A stretch of 64,000 nucleotides of DNA, taken from the NCBI RefSeq assembly GCF_900104175.1, contig NZ_FNIX01000003.1, forward strand, positions 310,001 to 374,000, written 5' to 3'. This DNA is from Lentzea jiangxiensis. GTDB taxonomy: Bacteria; Actinomycetota; Actinomycetes; Mycobacteriales; Pseudonocardiaceae. Below are positions 33,066 to 41,871 of the stretch, piece by piece. Every line of letters begins with the position of its first letter. Position 1 is the first letter of the stretch. The notes under the pieces are model-generated. The model ran no database searches. It was not told the origin of the DNA and saw nothing but the letters and a program-made list of their open reading frames with translations. Both the position numbers and the translations under genes were made by a program.

Positions 33066-33656
33066 ATGAGGATTTTGCTCGTAGGAGCCACCGGCCTGCT
33101 CGGCACCGCCGTCCACCAGGCGCTCGCCGAACGCAAGCACGACGTCGTGACCGTCGCGCGCACCGGAGGCGATCTGCGGTTCGACGTCACCGACCCGGCG
33201 CAGGTCGCCGAGCTCTACCGGACGGCGGGGCAGGTGGACGCCGTCGCGTCGGCCGCCGGGCACGTGCCGTTCAAGCCGTTGCGCGACCTGACGATCGCGG
33301 ACCACCAGGCCGGGCTGACCGGGAAGGTGCTGTCGCAGGTCGCACTCGTGCGGGAAGGGCTCGCGCACGTCACCGAGTCGTTCACGCTGATCACCGGCGT
33401 GCTCGCCCGCGAACCGGTCGTCACGGGCGCCGCCGCCTCACTGGCCAACGGCGCCGTCGAGGCGTTCGTGCGGGCGGCCGCCATCGAGATCGCACCGCAG
33501 CGGATCAACGCCGTGAGCCCGACCGTGTTCACCGAGGCGCTCGACGTCTACGGCGACTACTTCCCCGGCATGAAGCCGGTGCCGCTGGCCGACGTCGCGC
33601 GGGCGTACGTCCGTTCGATCGAGGGCCGGCAGACCGGGCAGGTCTACGTGCCCTGA
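33066..33656 (+). CDS. short-chain dehydrogenase/reductase
   Basis: A 196-aa NAD(P)-binding protein. MRILLVGATGLLGTAV is the Rossmann start with the GATGLLG loop, ASAAGHVPF replaces the NAG motif, and the segment after SFTLITGVLA matches the active-site strand, but the classical YxxxK reads SLANGAVEAFVRAAAIE without the tyrosine. It belongs to the short atypical SDRs and may be catalytically altered. Divergent from the LysR gene. The 3' end overlaps the TetR gene by 13 bp. Substrate unknown. Confidence 0.8.
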   Translation: MRILLVGATGLLGTAVHQALAERKHDVVTVARTGGDLRFDVTDPAQVAELYRTAGQVDAVASAAGHVPFKPLRDLTIADHQAGLTGKVLSQVALVREGLAHVTESFTLITGVLAREPVVTGAAASLANGAVEAFVRAAAIEIAPQRINAVSPTVFTEALDVYGDYFPGMKPVPLADVARAYVRSIEGRQTGQVYVP

Positions 33657-34225
33657 ACCCGCACCCTGCTCAGCAGGCGGTCCACCAGGTCGGGCAGCTG
33701 CTGCTCCCCGGCTCCTTCGAGCCACAGCCCGATGCCGGTGCGGATCGTGGTGAGGAACGTCGCCGCCATCAGCCGGGCGACCTCCTCGTCCGGCTCGCGC
33801 GGGACCAGCGCGGCGGTCAGGTCGCGTTCGAGCGCCACTTGACCGCCTGCCTGTCGCGCGAGCAGTGACGGGTGCCGGCGCAACAGCCGCAGCTGGGCCA
33901 TCCACTCGACGTCCGGGAGCGGCCGGACGCGGTACAGCTCGGCCGTGGACGCGCGCAGGGCCTGCCACGCCTCCTCGTCCGCCGGCCGCGCCTCGACGAG
34001 CGAGATCAGCGCCCTGAGCCGGTCGCGGTCCGCGTCCAGCACCGCATCCTCCTTGCTCGCGAAGTAGTTGGAGAACGTCCTGCGGGACACCCCTGCCTCG
34101 TCCGCGATGTCCTCGACCGTCACCCCGTCGAGCCCGCGTTCCACCGCGAGCCGCAGGGCCGCGCCGGCCAGCGCCCGCCTGGTCACCGCCTTCTTCTGCT
34201 CGCGCAGCGTGCTGGGGGTCTCCAT
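33644..34225 (-). CDS. TetR-family regulator
   Basis: A 193-aa TetR repressor. The N-terminal DNA-binding domain reads TRRALAGAALRLAVERGLDG and VEDIADEAGVSRRTFSNYFA, with the typical FSNYF recognition-helix end, and the C-terminal part is a helical ligand domain. It diverges from the 14-TM exporter gene and very probably represses it. Overlapping palindromes lie between the two genes. Confidence 0.9.
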   Translation of the reverse strand: METPSTLREQKKAVTRRALAGAALRLAVERGLDGVTVEDIADEAGVSRRTFSNYFASKEDAVLDADRDRLRALISLVEARPADEEAWQALRASTAELYRVRPLPDVEWMAQLRLLRRHPSLLARQAGGQVALERDLTAALVPREPDEEVARLMAATFLTTIRTGIGLWLEGAGEQQLPDLVDRLLSRVRVQGT

Positions 34226-34255
34226 GCGGGTCAGCGTAGCGGTGTAAGTTGCTCA

Positions 34256-34269
34256 TTGCGCAAATTTGC
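34256..34269. promoter_or_regulatory. putative TetR operator
   Basis: Two overlapping perfect palindromes, TTGCGCAA (34256-34263) and GCAAATTTGC (34260-34269), lie between the TetR and exporter genes, with TTGC/GCAA half-sites repeated on both sides (34249-34280). Confidence 0.5.
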
Positions 34270-34305
34270 ACACCGCGCAAGAATTAGGGCGACGAAGGGG
34301 CGGAC

Positions 34306-35850
34306 GTGACGATCGAGACTCGGGCGATGGGGCACCGGCAGGTGCTCGAGTCGCTGTCCGGACTGCTGCTCGCGCTGTTCGTGGCCATGGTCAGCTCCAC
34401 GGTGGTCTCCACCGCGCTGCCGCGGATCATCGGCTCGCTGAACGGCACGCAGACGCAGTACACCTGGGTGGTCACCGCCACCCTGCTCACGGCGACGGCC
34501 ACGACCCCGATCTGGGGCAGGCTCGCCGACCTGTTCAACAAGAAGACGCTGGTGCAGGCCGCGATCGTGATCTTCGTGATCGGCTCGCTGCTCAGCGGCT
34601 TCGCGCAGGACACCGGGCAGCTCATCGCCGCCCGCGCGTTCCAGGGCCTCGGCGTCGGCGGTCTGCAGGCGCTGGTGCAGGTCGTGATCGCCGCGATCAT
34701 CCCGCCGCGCGATCGGGGCCGCTACAACGGCTACCTCGGCGCGGTCATGGCCGTCGCGACGGTCGGCGGCCCGCTGCTGGGCGGCCTGATCGTCGACGTG
34801 TCGTGGCTCGGCTGGCGCTGGTGCTTCTGGGTCGCCGTGCCGATCGCCGCGCTGGCGTTCGGCGTGCTGCAGGCGACCTTGAAGCTGGAGACCGCGCGCC
34901 GCGAGAACGTCGAGATCGACTACCTCGGCGCCGTCCTGATCGCCGCCGGCGTGAGCGTGCTGCTGGTCTGGGTCTCGTTCGTCGGCACCTCGTTCGGCTG
35001 GCTGTCGTGGCAGACCGCCGCGATGGTCGGCTCCGGTGTCGCACTGCTCGGCGTCGCGATCGCCGTGGAGCTGCGGGTCGAGCAACCCGTGGTCCCGCTG
35101 CACATCGTCGCCCGCCGCACCCCTGCCCTGGCGATCATCGCGAGCCTCGCGGTCGGCATGGCCATGTTCGGCGGCGCGGTGTTCCTCGGCCAGTACTTCC
35201 AGATCGGCCGCGGCTACTCCCCGACCGAGGCGGGTCTGCTGACCATCCCGATGATGGCGGGCGTGCTGGTGTCGTCCACGGTCTCCGGCCGCATGATCAG
35301 CCGCACCGGCAGGATCAAGCCGTACATCGTCGCGGGCACGATCATCCTGGTGCTCGGCTTCCTGGGCCTGGGCTTCGTCGACCACGCCACCGCGCTGTGG
35401 ATCGTCGGCGTCGCGATGGCCGTCGTGGGCGTCGGCGTCGGCATGACGATGCAGAACCTCGTGCTGGCCGTGCAGAACAGCGTGCCGTTGAGCGAACTGG
35501 GCGCCGCGAGCGCGACCGTCACGTTCTTCCGCTCGCTCGGCGGCACGATCGGCGTCTCGGTGCTCGGCGCCGTCCTCGCCAACCGCGTCACCGCCGACCT
35601 CTCCGCCGCGCTGCGCGTGCCGGCGGGCCAGTCGACCGGCAGCACCAGCGCCCTGAACCTGCAGGCACTGCCGCCCCAGGTCCAGACGGTCGTGCACACC
35701 GTCTACGGCGACGCGACGGCCCACATCTTCCTGATCTCCGCCGCGGTCGGCGTCGTCGGCATCATCGCGGCGCTGCTCCTCAAGCCGATCACGTTGCGCA
35801 CGACGATCGACCTCGAGAAGAAGGAAGCAGACTCAACGGTCGCACGATGA
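34306..35850 (+). CDS. MFS drug exporter, DHA2 (14 TM) family
   Basis: A 514-aa exporter with about 14 membrane segments, starting at GTG 34306 behind AAGGGG. TVVSTALPRIIGSLNG is the first-helix motif of the DHA2 family, GRLADLFNKKTL the loop 2-3 motif, and AVATVGGPLLGGLIVD the motif C. Such proteins export lipophilic drugs by proton antiport. Controlled in all likelihood by the divergent TetR. The universal stress gene starts 13 bp downstream and may be co-transcribed. Confidence 0.9.
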   Translation: MTIETRAMGHRQVLESLSGLLLALFVAMVSSTVVSTALPRIIGSLNGTQTQYTWVVTATLLTATATTPIWGRLADLFNKKTLVQAAIVIFVIGSLLSGFAQDTGQLIAARAFQGLGVGGLQALVQVVIAAIIPPRDRGRYNGYLGAVMAVATVGGPLLGGLIVDVSWLGWRWCFWVAVPIAALAFGVLQATLKLETARRENVEIDYLGAVLIAAGVSVLLVWVSFVGTSFGWLSWQTAAMVGSGVALLGVAIAVELRVEQPVVPLHIVARRTPALAIIASLAVGMAMFGGAVFLGQYFQIGRGYSPTEAGLLTIPMMAGVLVSSTVSGRMISRTGRIKPYIVAGTIILVLGFLGLGFVDHATALWIVGVAMAVVGVGVGMTMQNLVLAVQNSVPLSELGAASATVTFFRSLGGTIGVSVLGAVLANRVTADLSAALRVPAGQSTGSTSALNLQALPPQVQTVVHTVYGDATAHIFLISAAVGVVGIIAALLLKPITLRTTIDLEKKEADSTVAR

Positions 35851-35863
35851 CCGAGGGGGAACC

Positions 35864-36349
35864 ATGAGCGCCGGCCCGACCAACGCCTTCCAGTCCGCAG
35901 TGGCTGAATTCGGTCCCGCTCCCCTGCCGTCGTCGCGGACCATCATGGTCGGCGTCGACGGCTCGGACACGGCGATGCGCGCCGCGGCCGCCGCCTTCGG
36001 CCTGGCCCGCCGCCAGGGAGCCCGCCTGGTCGTCGCCTTCGTGGCGTGCCACTCGTCCCTGGCGGCGTTCAGCCCGGCCGTGGCGTCGGTGTTCGAGCAC
36101 GAGGCCACGGCCCGGCTGCACGCCGAGCTCAGCGACCAGACCCGTTGCGCCGCCGAGGAACTGGACGTGCCGGTGACGTTCGTGAAGGCGTTCGGCGACC
36201 CGTTCACGGTGCTGCGCGACTCGGCGGACCAGTGCCGGGCGGACATGGTGGTCGTCGGGGCGTCACGGCAGGCGGGGCACCGGTTCGCCGGGTCGGTCGC
36301 GACCCGGCTGGTCAAGACGGGGCACTGGCCGGTGCTCGTGGTGCCCTGA
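35864..36349 (+). CDS. universal stress protein
   Basis: A 161-aa single-domain UspA protein. MVGVDGSDTAMRAAAAAFGL is the N-terminal strand-loop-helix and VVVGASRQAGHRFAGSVATR the nucleotide-binding loop (G-x5-G-x4-GS), followed by WPVLVVP. The ATP-binding glycines are present, so it is probably the ATP-binding type. ATG 35864 has GAGGGGGA upstream. Located just behind the DHA2 exporter. Exact role unknown. Confidence 0.85.
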   Translation: MSAGPTNAFQSAVAEFGPAPLPSSRTIMVGVDGSDTAMRAAAAAFGLARRQGARLVVAFVACHSSLAAFSPAVASVFEHEATARLHAELSDQTRCAAEELDVPVTFVKAFGDPFTVLRDSADQCRADMVVVGASRQAGHRFAGSVATRLVKTGHWPVLVVP

Positions 36350-36451
36350 CCTGGCCACGCGCTACCTCGGCAAGCCGGTTTCACCCCCACAGCCACCACC
36401 TCGGACGACTTTGACCGGGACGGGACAGTCCGTGCGTTAGGACTGGGGGCC

Positions 36452-38701
36452 ATGGTCCTGCCCGCGTTCACCGCGCACCCCGCCCCCGAACGGCCGACGA
36501 GCAACCCCCTCAACCCCACCCCGACCACGCTCTGGTACCCGGCTCCCGCCGACGAGGCGAAGATCATCGAGCAGGGCCTGCCGATCGGCAACGGCCGCCT
36601 CGGCGCCCTGGTCGGCGGCGGCGTCGAGAAGGACTTCCTGTACCTGACCGACGTCACCCTCTGGACCGGCGACCTCAACGACACCCCCGACGGCGACGGC
36701 CAGCTCCCCTACGACTCCACGCACTTCGGCACGTTCTCGCTGCTCGCCAGGCTCCACGTCGAGATGCCGTCCCACGCCGGCGCCACCGGCTACCGCCGCG
36801 AGCTGGACCTCAGCAACGGCCTGGTCACCACGAAGTACTCGCACGGCGGCAAGCGGTACCGCCGCGAGATGTTCTCGAGCCACCCGGACGACGTGGTGGT
36901 CGTCCGCCTCACCGGCCCGGACCAGTCCGGCACCGTCACCCTGACCGGCGCCCACGGCGAACCGACCGCCGGCGACGCCACGCACACCGCCGCCGTCTTC
37001 AGCGGCTCCTTTGCGAACGAGCTCGCGTACAGCGGCGTCGTCACCGCGTTCAGCCCGGACGGGACAGTCGCGGTCGACGGCACGAAGCTGACCTTCACCG
37101 GCTGCTCGGACCTCGTCGTCCTGTTCTCCGGCGGCACCAACTACGTCCCGGACGCCGCGACCGGCTTCCTCGACCCGCAGGCCGAACCGGCCCGGACCGC
37201 CCTGCGGAAGGCAGCCGTCCGAGCCAGGCCCGACGACCTGGTCCGCACGCACGTGGCCGACTACCGCGAGAGGTACGACCGCCAAGAGCTCGACCTCGGC
37301 CGTTCCACCGACGCCCAGCGCGAGATGGACACGTGGACCCGCCTGCGGGCGAGGGCGGCCGGCACGACCCCGGACCCCGAACTGGAGGCGAGCTACCTCC
37401 AGTTCGGCCGCTACCTGGCCATCACCGGCTCACGCGACACCCTGCCGATCACCCTGCAGGGCCTGTGGCTGTCGGACAACGAGCCCGCCTGGCGCAGCGA
37501 CCACCACACCGACATCAACATCCAGATGAACTACTGGCTGGCCGACCGAGCGGCCCTGTCCGACACGTTCGAAGCCCTCGCGAACTACTGCGCCGCCCAG
37601 CTCCCGGCGTGGACCGGCACCACCCGGTCGGTGTTCCAGGACCCCCGCAACAGGTTCCGCAACACCAACGACCGCGTGGCGGGCTGGGCAGTCGCCTTCT
37701 CCACCAACATCCACGGCGGCAGCGGCTGGTGGTGGCACCCCGGCGGCAACGCCTGGCTGTGCATGTCGCTCTACGAGCACTACGAGTACACCCTCGACCG
37801 CGACTACCTGGCCAGGATCTACCCACTGCTCAAGGGTGCGTGCGAGTTCTGGGAGGCCCGCCTCGTCGAAACCCCGCAGGGCCTGGTCGACGACCACGAC
37901 TGGTCACCGGAACACGGCCCGCAGGACGCCCGTGGCATCACCTACACCCAGGAGCTCGTGCACCACCTCTTCGGCAAGTACCGCACCGCCACCGACGTCC
38001 TGCGCCGAGACCAGCCCTACGGCCGCAAGATCACAGCCCTGCGAGACCGCCTGCGCCTTCCGGAGGTGAGCCCGAAGACCGGCGTGCTGCAGGAGTGGAT
38101 GTCCCCCGACGACCTGGGCGAGACCACCCACCGCCACCTCTCCGGGCTGGTCGGGTTCTTCCCGGGCGACCGCATCAACCACGACGACTCCCCCGCCGCC
38201 CTGCTCGACGGCGTGCGGCAGCACCTGATCAGCCGGGGCACGGAGAGCTTCGGCTGGGGCCTCGCCTGGCGAGCGGCCTGCTGGGCCCGCCTGAAAGACG
38301 CCGACCGCTCCTACGAGCTCATCCAGAAGGTCCTCCGCCCGTCGATCGACAACGCGAACGGCACAGCCCCGAACTTCTTCGACATGTACAGCTTCGGCGA
38401 CAGCTCGGCCTTTCAGATCGACGCGAACCTCGGCGCTCCCGCCGCCATGCTGGAAATGCTGCTGTACTCCCGCCCCGGCGTGATCGAGCTGCTCCCCGCA
38501 CTGCCCTCGGCGTGGGGGACGGGCTCGGCCACCGGCATCGGCGCACGCGGCGGCTTCTCGGTGGACATGGTGTGGAAGGACGGCGAGGTCACCAGCGCGA
38601 CCATCCGAAGCGTGGGCGGCACGGAAACCGAGGTGCGCTTCGGCACCCGGCGACGGCGGATCACCCTGCGAACGGGCGAGTCCACAACCCTGCGCCCCTA
38701 A
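36452..38701 (+). CDS. GH95 alpha-L-fucosidase-type glycoside hydrolase
   Basis: A 749-aa protein spanning the full GH95 architecture: N-terminal beta-sandwich (LWYPAPADEAKIIEQGLPIG, NGRLGALVGG), linker, an alpha/alpha toroid and a C-terminal beta domain. Asn356 and Asn360 in TDINIQMNYW, Glu548 in LQEWMSPDD and Asp657 in FQIDANLGAP fall in the catalytic positions of inverting GH95 enzymes, which cleave alpha-1,2-fucose or related galactosides. ATG 36452 has GGGGG six bases before it. The N-terminus (MVLPAFTAHPAPERP) is not a clear signal peptide, so it is probably cytoplasmic or its true start is missed. Confidence 0.88.
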   Translation: MVLPAFTAHPAPERPTSNPLNPTPTTLWYPAPADEAKIIEQGLPIGNGRLGALVGGGVEKDFLYLTDVTLWTGDLNDTPDGDGQLPYDSTHFGTFSLLARLHVEMPSHAGATGYRRELDLSNGLVTTKYSHGGKRYRREMFSSHPDDVVVVRLTGPDQSGTVTLTGAHGEPTAGDATHTAAVFSGSFANELAYSGVVTAFSPDGTVAVDGTKLTFTGCSDLVVLFSGGTNYVPDAATGFLDPQAEPARTALRKAAVRARPDDLVRTHVADYRERYDRQELDLGRSTDAQREMDTWTRLRARAAGTTPDPELEASYLQFGRYLAITGSRDTLPITLQGLWLSDNEPAWRSDHHTDINIQMNYWLADRAALSDTFEALANYCAAQLPAWTGTTRSVFQDPRNRFRNTNDRVAGWAVAFSTNIHGGSGWWWHPGGNAWLCMSLYEHYEYTLDRDYLARIYPLLKGACEFWEARLVETPQGLVDDHDWSPEHGPQDARGITYTQELVHHLFGKYRTATDVLRRDQPYGRKITALRDRLRLPEVSPKTGVLQEWMSPDDLGETTHRHLSGLVGFFPGDRINHDDSPAALLDGVRQHLISRGTESFGWGLAWRAACWARLKDADRSYELIQKVLRPSIDNANGTAPNFFDMYSFGDSSAFQIDANLGAPAAMLEMLLYSRPGVIELLPALPSAWGTGSATGIGARGGFSVDMVWKDGEVTSATIRSVGGTETEVRFGTRRRRITLRTGESTTLRP

Positions 38702-38839
38702 CCGCGAAACCGGAGGCGAGGAGCACCCCGGCGCGAGGCCGAAGCGACGGCGAAGCCGAGCCCCTTCGGCCTACGGCAAGGCCTTCCGGTGGGGTGCCCA
38801 CACCTACGCGGCAGGCCCCCCGACGGCCGCAGGGGAACG

Positions 38840-39823
38840 CTACGCAACCGCAGCGGTGGATCCCCGAACCACCAACCCGGTGGCCAGCTCGATGTGCAAC
38901 GCCTCCAACGCCTGCCCCTCCACCATCCGGATCAACTGGGCCACGGCGATCCGCCCCATCTCCTCCAACGGCTGCCGAACGGTGGTCAACGGCGGCGAAG
39001 TCGCCTCGGCCAGATCGATGTCGTCGAACCCGGCGACCGACAGGTCGGCGGGTACTCGAAGCCCCAGTTCCCGAGCGGCCTGCAAAGTCCCCACTGCCAC
39101 CTTGTCGTTGAAGCAGACGATGGCCGACGGCCGGGGCGAGCCCTGCAACAACTCGGCGGCGGCACGACGACCATGCGCGGTGGTCGGCTCCACGTGCCGC
39201 AACCGATCAGCCGCCAGCAGCACCCCGGCCTGGGCCAGCGCCGCCCGGTGCCCGGCCAGCCGAGCGTCTCCCGCCAGCCACTCCTCCGGCCCGGCGATCA
39301 CCGCGATGTCCCGATGTCCCAGCGAGATCAGGTGATCCGCCACGGCCCGAGCCCCGGCGAAGTGCGCGGCGGACACCGAAGCGATGTCCGGCAACGGCGA
39401 CACCCGCGGATCCAGCACCACGAACGGGAACCCGGCCCGGGACAGCGCGAGCAGCTCCTCCCCGTCCTCGGGAGGCAGGATCAGGATCGCCGCGTCCACG
39501 TCGCCGGTCTCGGGCAACGACCTCAGGACGGAGGATCCCTGCCCGGACTCCCCGGCGTCCAGCAGCAGCCGCAGGCCGTGCAGCTTCAGCCCTTCGGCGA
39601 CAGAGGACACGAGCAACCCGAAGTAGTCCGTCAACACGTACGGACACCGGACGTAAACGGTGCGAGTCCGCTGCGAGGCCACCGCGCGCCGCTCCACGGC
39701 CTGCAACACCAGGTCACGAGTCCGCTGGGCCACGTTCACGTGGTCGTTCAGCACGCGGGAGACGGTCGCGATCGAGACTCCGGTCTCCGCCGCGATGTCC
39801 CGCAGGCTCGCGCGCTGTTTCAC
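38840..39823 (-). CDS. LacI-family repressor of the GH30 genes
   Basis: A LacI/GalR regulator of about 327 aa. The helix-turn-helix is ASLRDIAAETGVSIATVSRV followed by LNDHVNVAQRTRDLV; the periplasmic-binding-like domain runs from about residue 60 and includes VDAAILILPP, IVCFNDKVAVGTLQAA and VAGFDDIDLAE. Start uncertain: GTG 39823 places the HTH at the very N-terminus; GTG 39844 and ATG 39904 are alternatives, but the latter would put an operator-like repeat inside the gene. Divergent from two GH30 genes and convergent with GH95. Confidence 0.87.
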   Translation of the reverse strand: MKQRASLRDIAAETGVSIATVSRVLNDHVNVAQRTRDLVLQAVERRAVASQRTRTVYVRCPYVLTDYFGLLVSSVAEGLKLHGLRLLLDAGESGQGSSVLRSLPETGDVDAAILILPPEDGEELLALSRAGFPFVVLDPRVSPLPDIASVSAAHFAGARAVADHLISLGHRDIAVIAGPEEWLAGDARLAGHRAALAQAGVLLAADRLRHVEPTTAHGRRAAAELLQGSPRPSAIVCFNDKVAVGTLQAARELGLRVPADLSVAGFDDIDLAEATSPPLTTVRQPLEEMGRIAVAQLIRMVEGQALEALHIELATGLVVRGSTAAVA

Positions 39824-39896
39824 GTTCTCGATCTTGCGTTCCACCAGGTCACTGTACCGGAACTCCACCAGACCATTGACGCTCGCCACGACCGGG

Positions 39897-39938
39897 TGTT
39901 TCATCCTGGAACACAGGCGTTTCACAGTGACGAACGCC
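39897..39938. promoter_or_regulatory. putative LacI operators before the GH30 genes
   Basis: TGTTTCA-TCC-TGGAACA (39897-39913; 6 of 7 arm bases pair) and GGCGTT, 11 bases, AACGCC (39916-39938) lie between the LacI gene and the first GH30 gene, 23-63 bp before its start. Confidence 0.45.
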
Positions 39939-39960
39939 GTTACAAGCCCGAAGGACGGCG

Positions 39961-41829
39961 ATGAGAACTACCGCGATCGTGGCTCTGGCAGCCGCCCTGA
40001 CGGCTGTGCCGGCCGCTGCACCCGCTTCGGGCACACCCGACTCGGCCGGGGTGCGGGTCTGGGTCACCACCCCGGACCGGGCGGAACTGATGCACGAACG
40101 CCCGCGCGTCACGTTCGGCAAGCAGCGGTCAGCGCACCCGACGATCGTGGTCGACCCCGGTCGCCGCTTCCAGGAGGTCGACGGATTCGGCGCGTCCATC
40201 ACCGACTCGTCGGCGGCCCTGCTCGCGAGCCTCCCGCCCGCCACCAGGGCCGACACGATGCGCAAGCTGTTCGACCCGAAGACCGGCATCGGCGTGAGCT
40301 TCCTGCGCCAGCCCGTCGGCTCGTCCGACTTCACGGCGGCGAAGGAGCACTACACCTACGACGACGTGCCGGCCGGACAAACCGACTTCGCGTTGCGGCA
40401 CTTCAGCATCCGGCACGACGAGGCGAAGGTCCTGCCGTTGCTGCGCGAGGCGAAGCGGCTCAACCCGAGGCTGAAGGTCATGGCCACGCCGTGGAGCCCG
40501 CCGGCGTGGATGAAGACCAACGACTCGCTCGTCGGCGGTCAGCTCAAAGACGACCCGAGGATCTACGACGCGTACGCGCGTTACCTCGTGAAGTTCGTGC
40601 AGGCGTACGCGAGGGCCGGTGTGCCGGTCGACTTCCTGTCGGTGCAGAACGAGCCGCAGAACCGCAAACCCGACGCCTACCCCGGCACCGACATGCCGGT
40701 CGCGCAGCAGGTGGAGGTGATCGAGGCGCTCGGCCCGAAGCTCGCGCAGGCGAGTCCGCGCACGAAGATCCTCGGCTTCGACCACAACTGGGCCACGCAC
40801 CCCAACGACGGCACGGCGGAGGCCGACTACCCCTACCAGGTGCTGCGCAGCGAGGCCGCGAAGTGGGTCGCGGGCACGGCGTACCACTGCTACTACGGCG
40901 ATCCGAGCGCGCAGACCGCGTTGCACACCGCGTTCCCGGACAAGGGGATCTGGTTCACCGAGTGCTCGGGGTCCAGGAGTGCCACCGATCCACCGGCCAA
41001 GGTCTTCAGCGACACGCTGCGCTGGCACGCCCGCAACGTCGTCCTCGGCACCACCCGCAACTGGGCGCGCAGCGCGGTGAACTGGAACATCGCGCTCGAC
41101 AGCACCGGCGGCCCGCACCTCGGCGGCTGCGGCACGTGCACCGGTCTCGTCACCGTGCGGCCGGACGGCTCGGTCGTCACCGACGCCGAGTACTACACGA
41201 TCGGGCACCTGTCGAAGTTCGTGAAGCCGGGCGCACGGCGGATCGGCAGCACGTCGTTCGGCACGACCGGCTGGAACGGGCAGATCATGGACGCCGCGTT
41301 CCGCAACCGGGACGGTTCCACGGCCCTGGTGGTGCACAACCAGCACGACGACCCGCGCTCGTTCGCGGTGGAGCTCGGTGACCGGACCTTCGAGTACACC
41401 CTGCCCGGCGGTGCGCTGGCGACGTTCACCTGGACCACCCAGCACCGGAGCAGGCTCGACCAGGTGCCGCTGACCGGTGCCTCCGCGTCGCCCGACGGCG
41501 CGGCGGCCATCGACGACGACGCCTCGACCCGCTGGTCCAACGGCGCCGCCCAGGCCCCCGGCCAGTTCCTGCAGGTCGATCTGGGGCGTCGCGAGGACTT
41601 CCGGCGCGTGGCGGTCGACTCCGGCGGCAACCTCGGCGACTACGCCCGCGACTGGGAGCTCTCGGTCAGCGACGACGGCACGTCCTGGCGCTCGATCGCG
41701 TCCGGCGCAGGCGCCGGCCAGCTGACCACGATCAACCTCCGCCGCACCACCGCGCGCTACCTGCGCATCACGTCCACCGGGAGCGCGGGCAACTGGTGGA
41801 GCATCGCGGATTTCCGCCTCTACAACTGA
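39961..41829 (+). CDS. secreted GH30 glycosidase with CBM32-like domain
   Basis: A 622-aa exported protein with signal peptide MRTTAIVALAAALTAVPAAA. The GH30 barrel contains FGASITDSSA, FLRQPVGSSDF and MATPWSPPAWMKTNDSL; Glu231 in SVQNEPQ is the acid/base and Glu334 in WFTECSG the nucleophile. A small beta domain follows (to about 495), then an F5/8-type C (CBM32-like) module (DDDASTRWSNGAAQAPGQFL, QVDLG, ARYLRITSTG). Motifs resemble the glucosylceramidase/endo-beta-1,6-glucanase branch; beta-1,6-galactanase is an alternative. First of two tandem GH30 genes under the divergent LacI gene. Confidence 0.9.
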   Translation: MRTTAIVALAAALTAVPAAAPASGTPDSAGVRVWVTTPDRAELMHERPRVTFGKQRSAHPTIVVDPGRRFQEVDGFGASITDSSAALLASLPPATRADTMRKLFDPKTGIGVSFLRQPVGSSDFTAAKEHYTYDDVPAGQTDFALRHFSIRHDEAKVLPLLREAKRLNPRLKVMATPWSPPAWMKTNDSLVGGQLKDDPRIYDAYARYLVKFVQAYARAGVPVDFLSVQNEPQNRKPDAYPGTDMPVAQQVEVIEALGPKLAQASPRTKILGFDHNWATHPNDGTAEADYPYQVLRSEAAKWVAGTAYHCYYGDPSAQTALHTAFPDKGIWFTECSGSRSATDPPAKVFSDTLRWHARNVVLGTTRNWARSAVNWNIALDSTGGPHLGGCGTCTGLVTVRPDGSVVTDAEYYTIGHLSKFVKPGARRIGSTSFGTTGWNGQIMDAAFRNRDGSTALVVHNQHDDPRSFAVELGDRTFEYTLPGGALATFTWTTQHRSRLDQVPLTGASASPDGAAAIDDDASTRWSNGAAQAPGQFLQVDLGRREDFRRVAVDSGGNLGDYARDWELSVSDDGTSWRSIASGAGAGQLTTINLRRTTARYLRITSTGSAGNWWSIADFRLYN

Positions 41830-41871
41830 AGAATCCGCTGTCGGGCGCCCAAACCCCTGCAAGGAGCGCTT

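Noticed and set aside
36350..36451. An upstream extension giving GH95 a signal peptide
   Set aside because: The in-frame upstream codons (DDFDRDGTVRALGLGA) lack a hydrophobic core, and a good ribosome site precedes ATG 36452.
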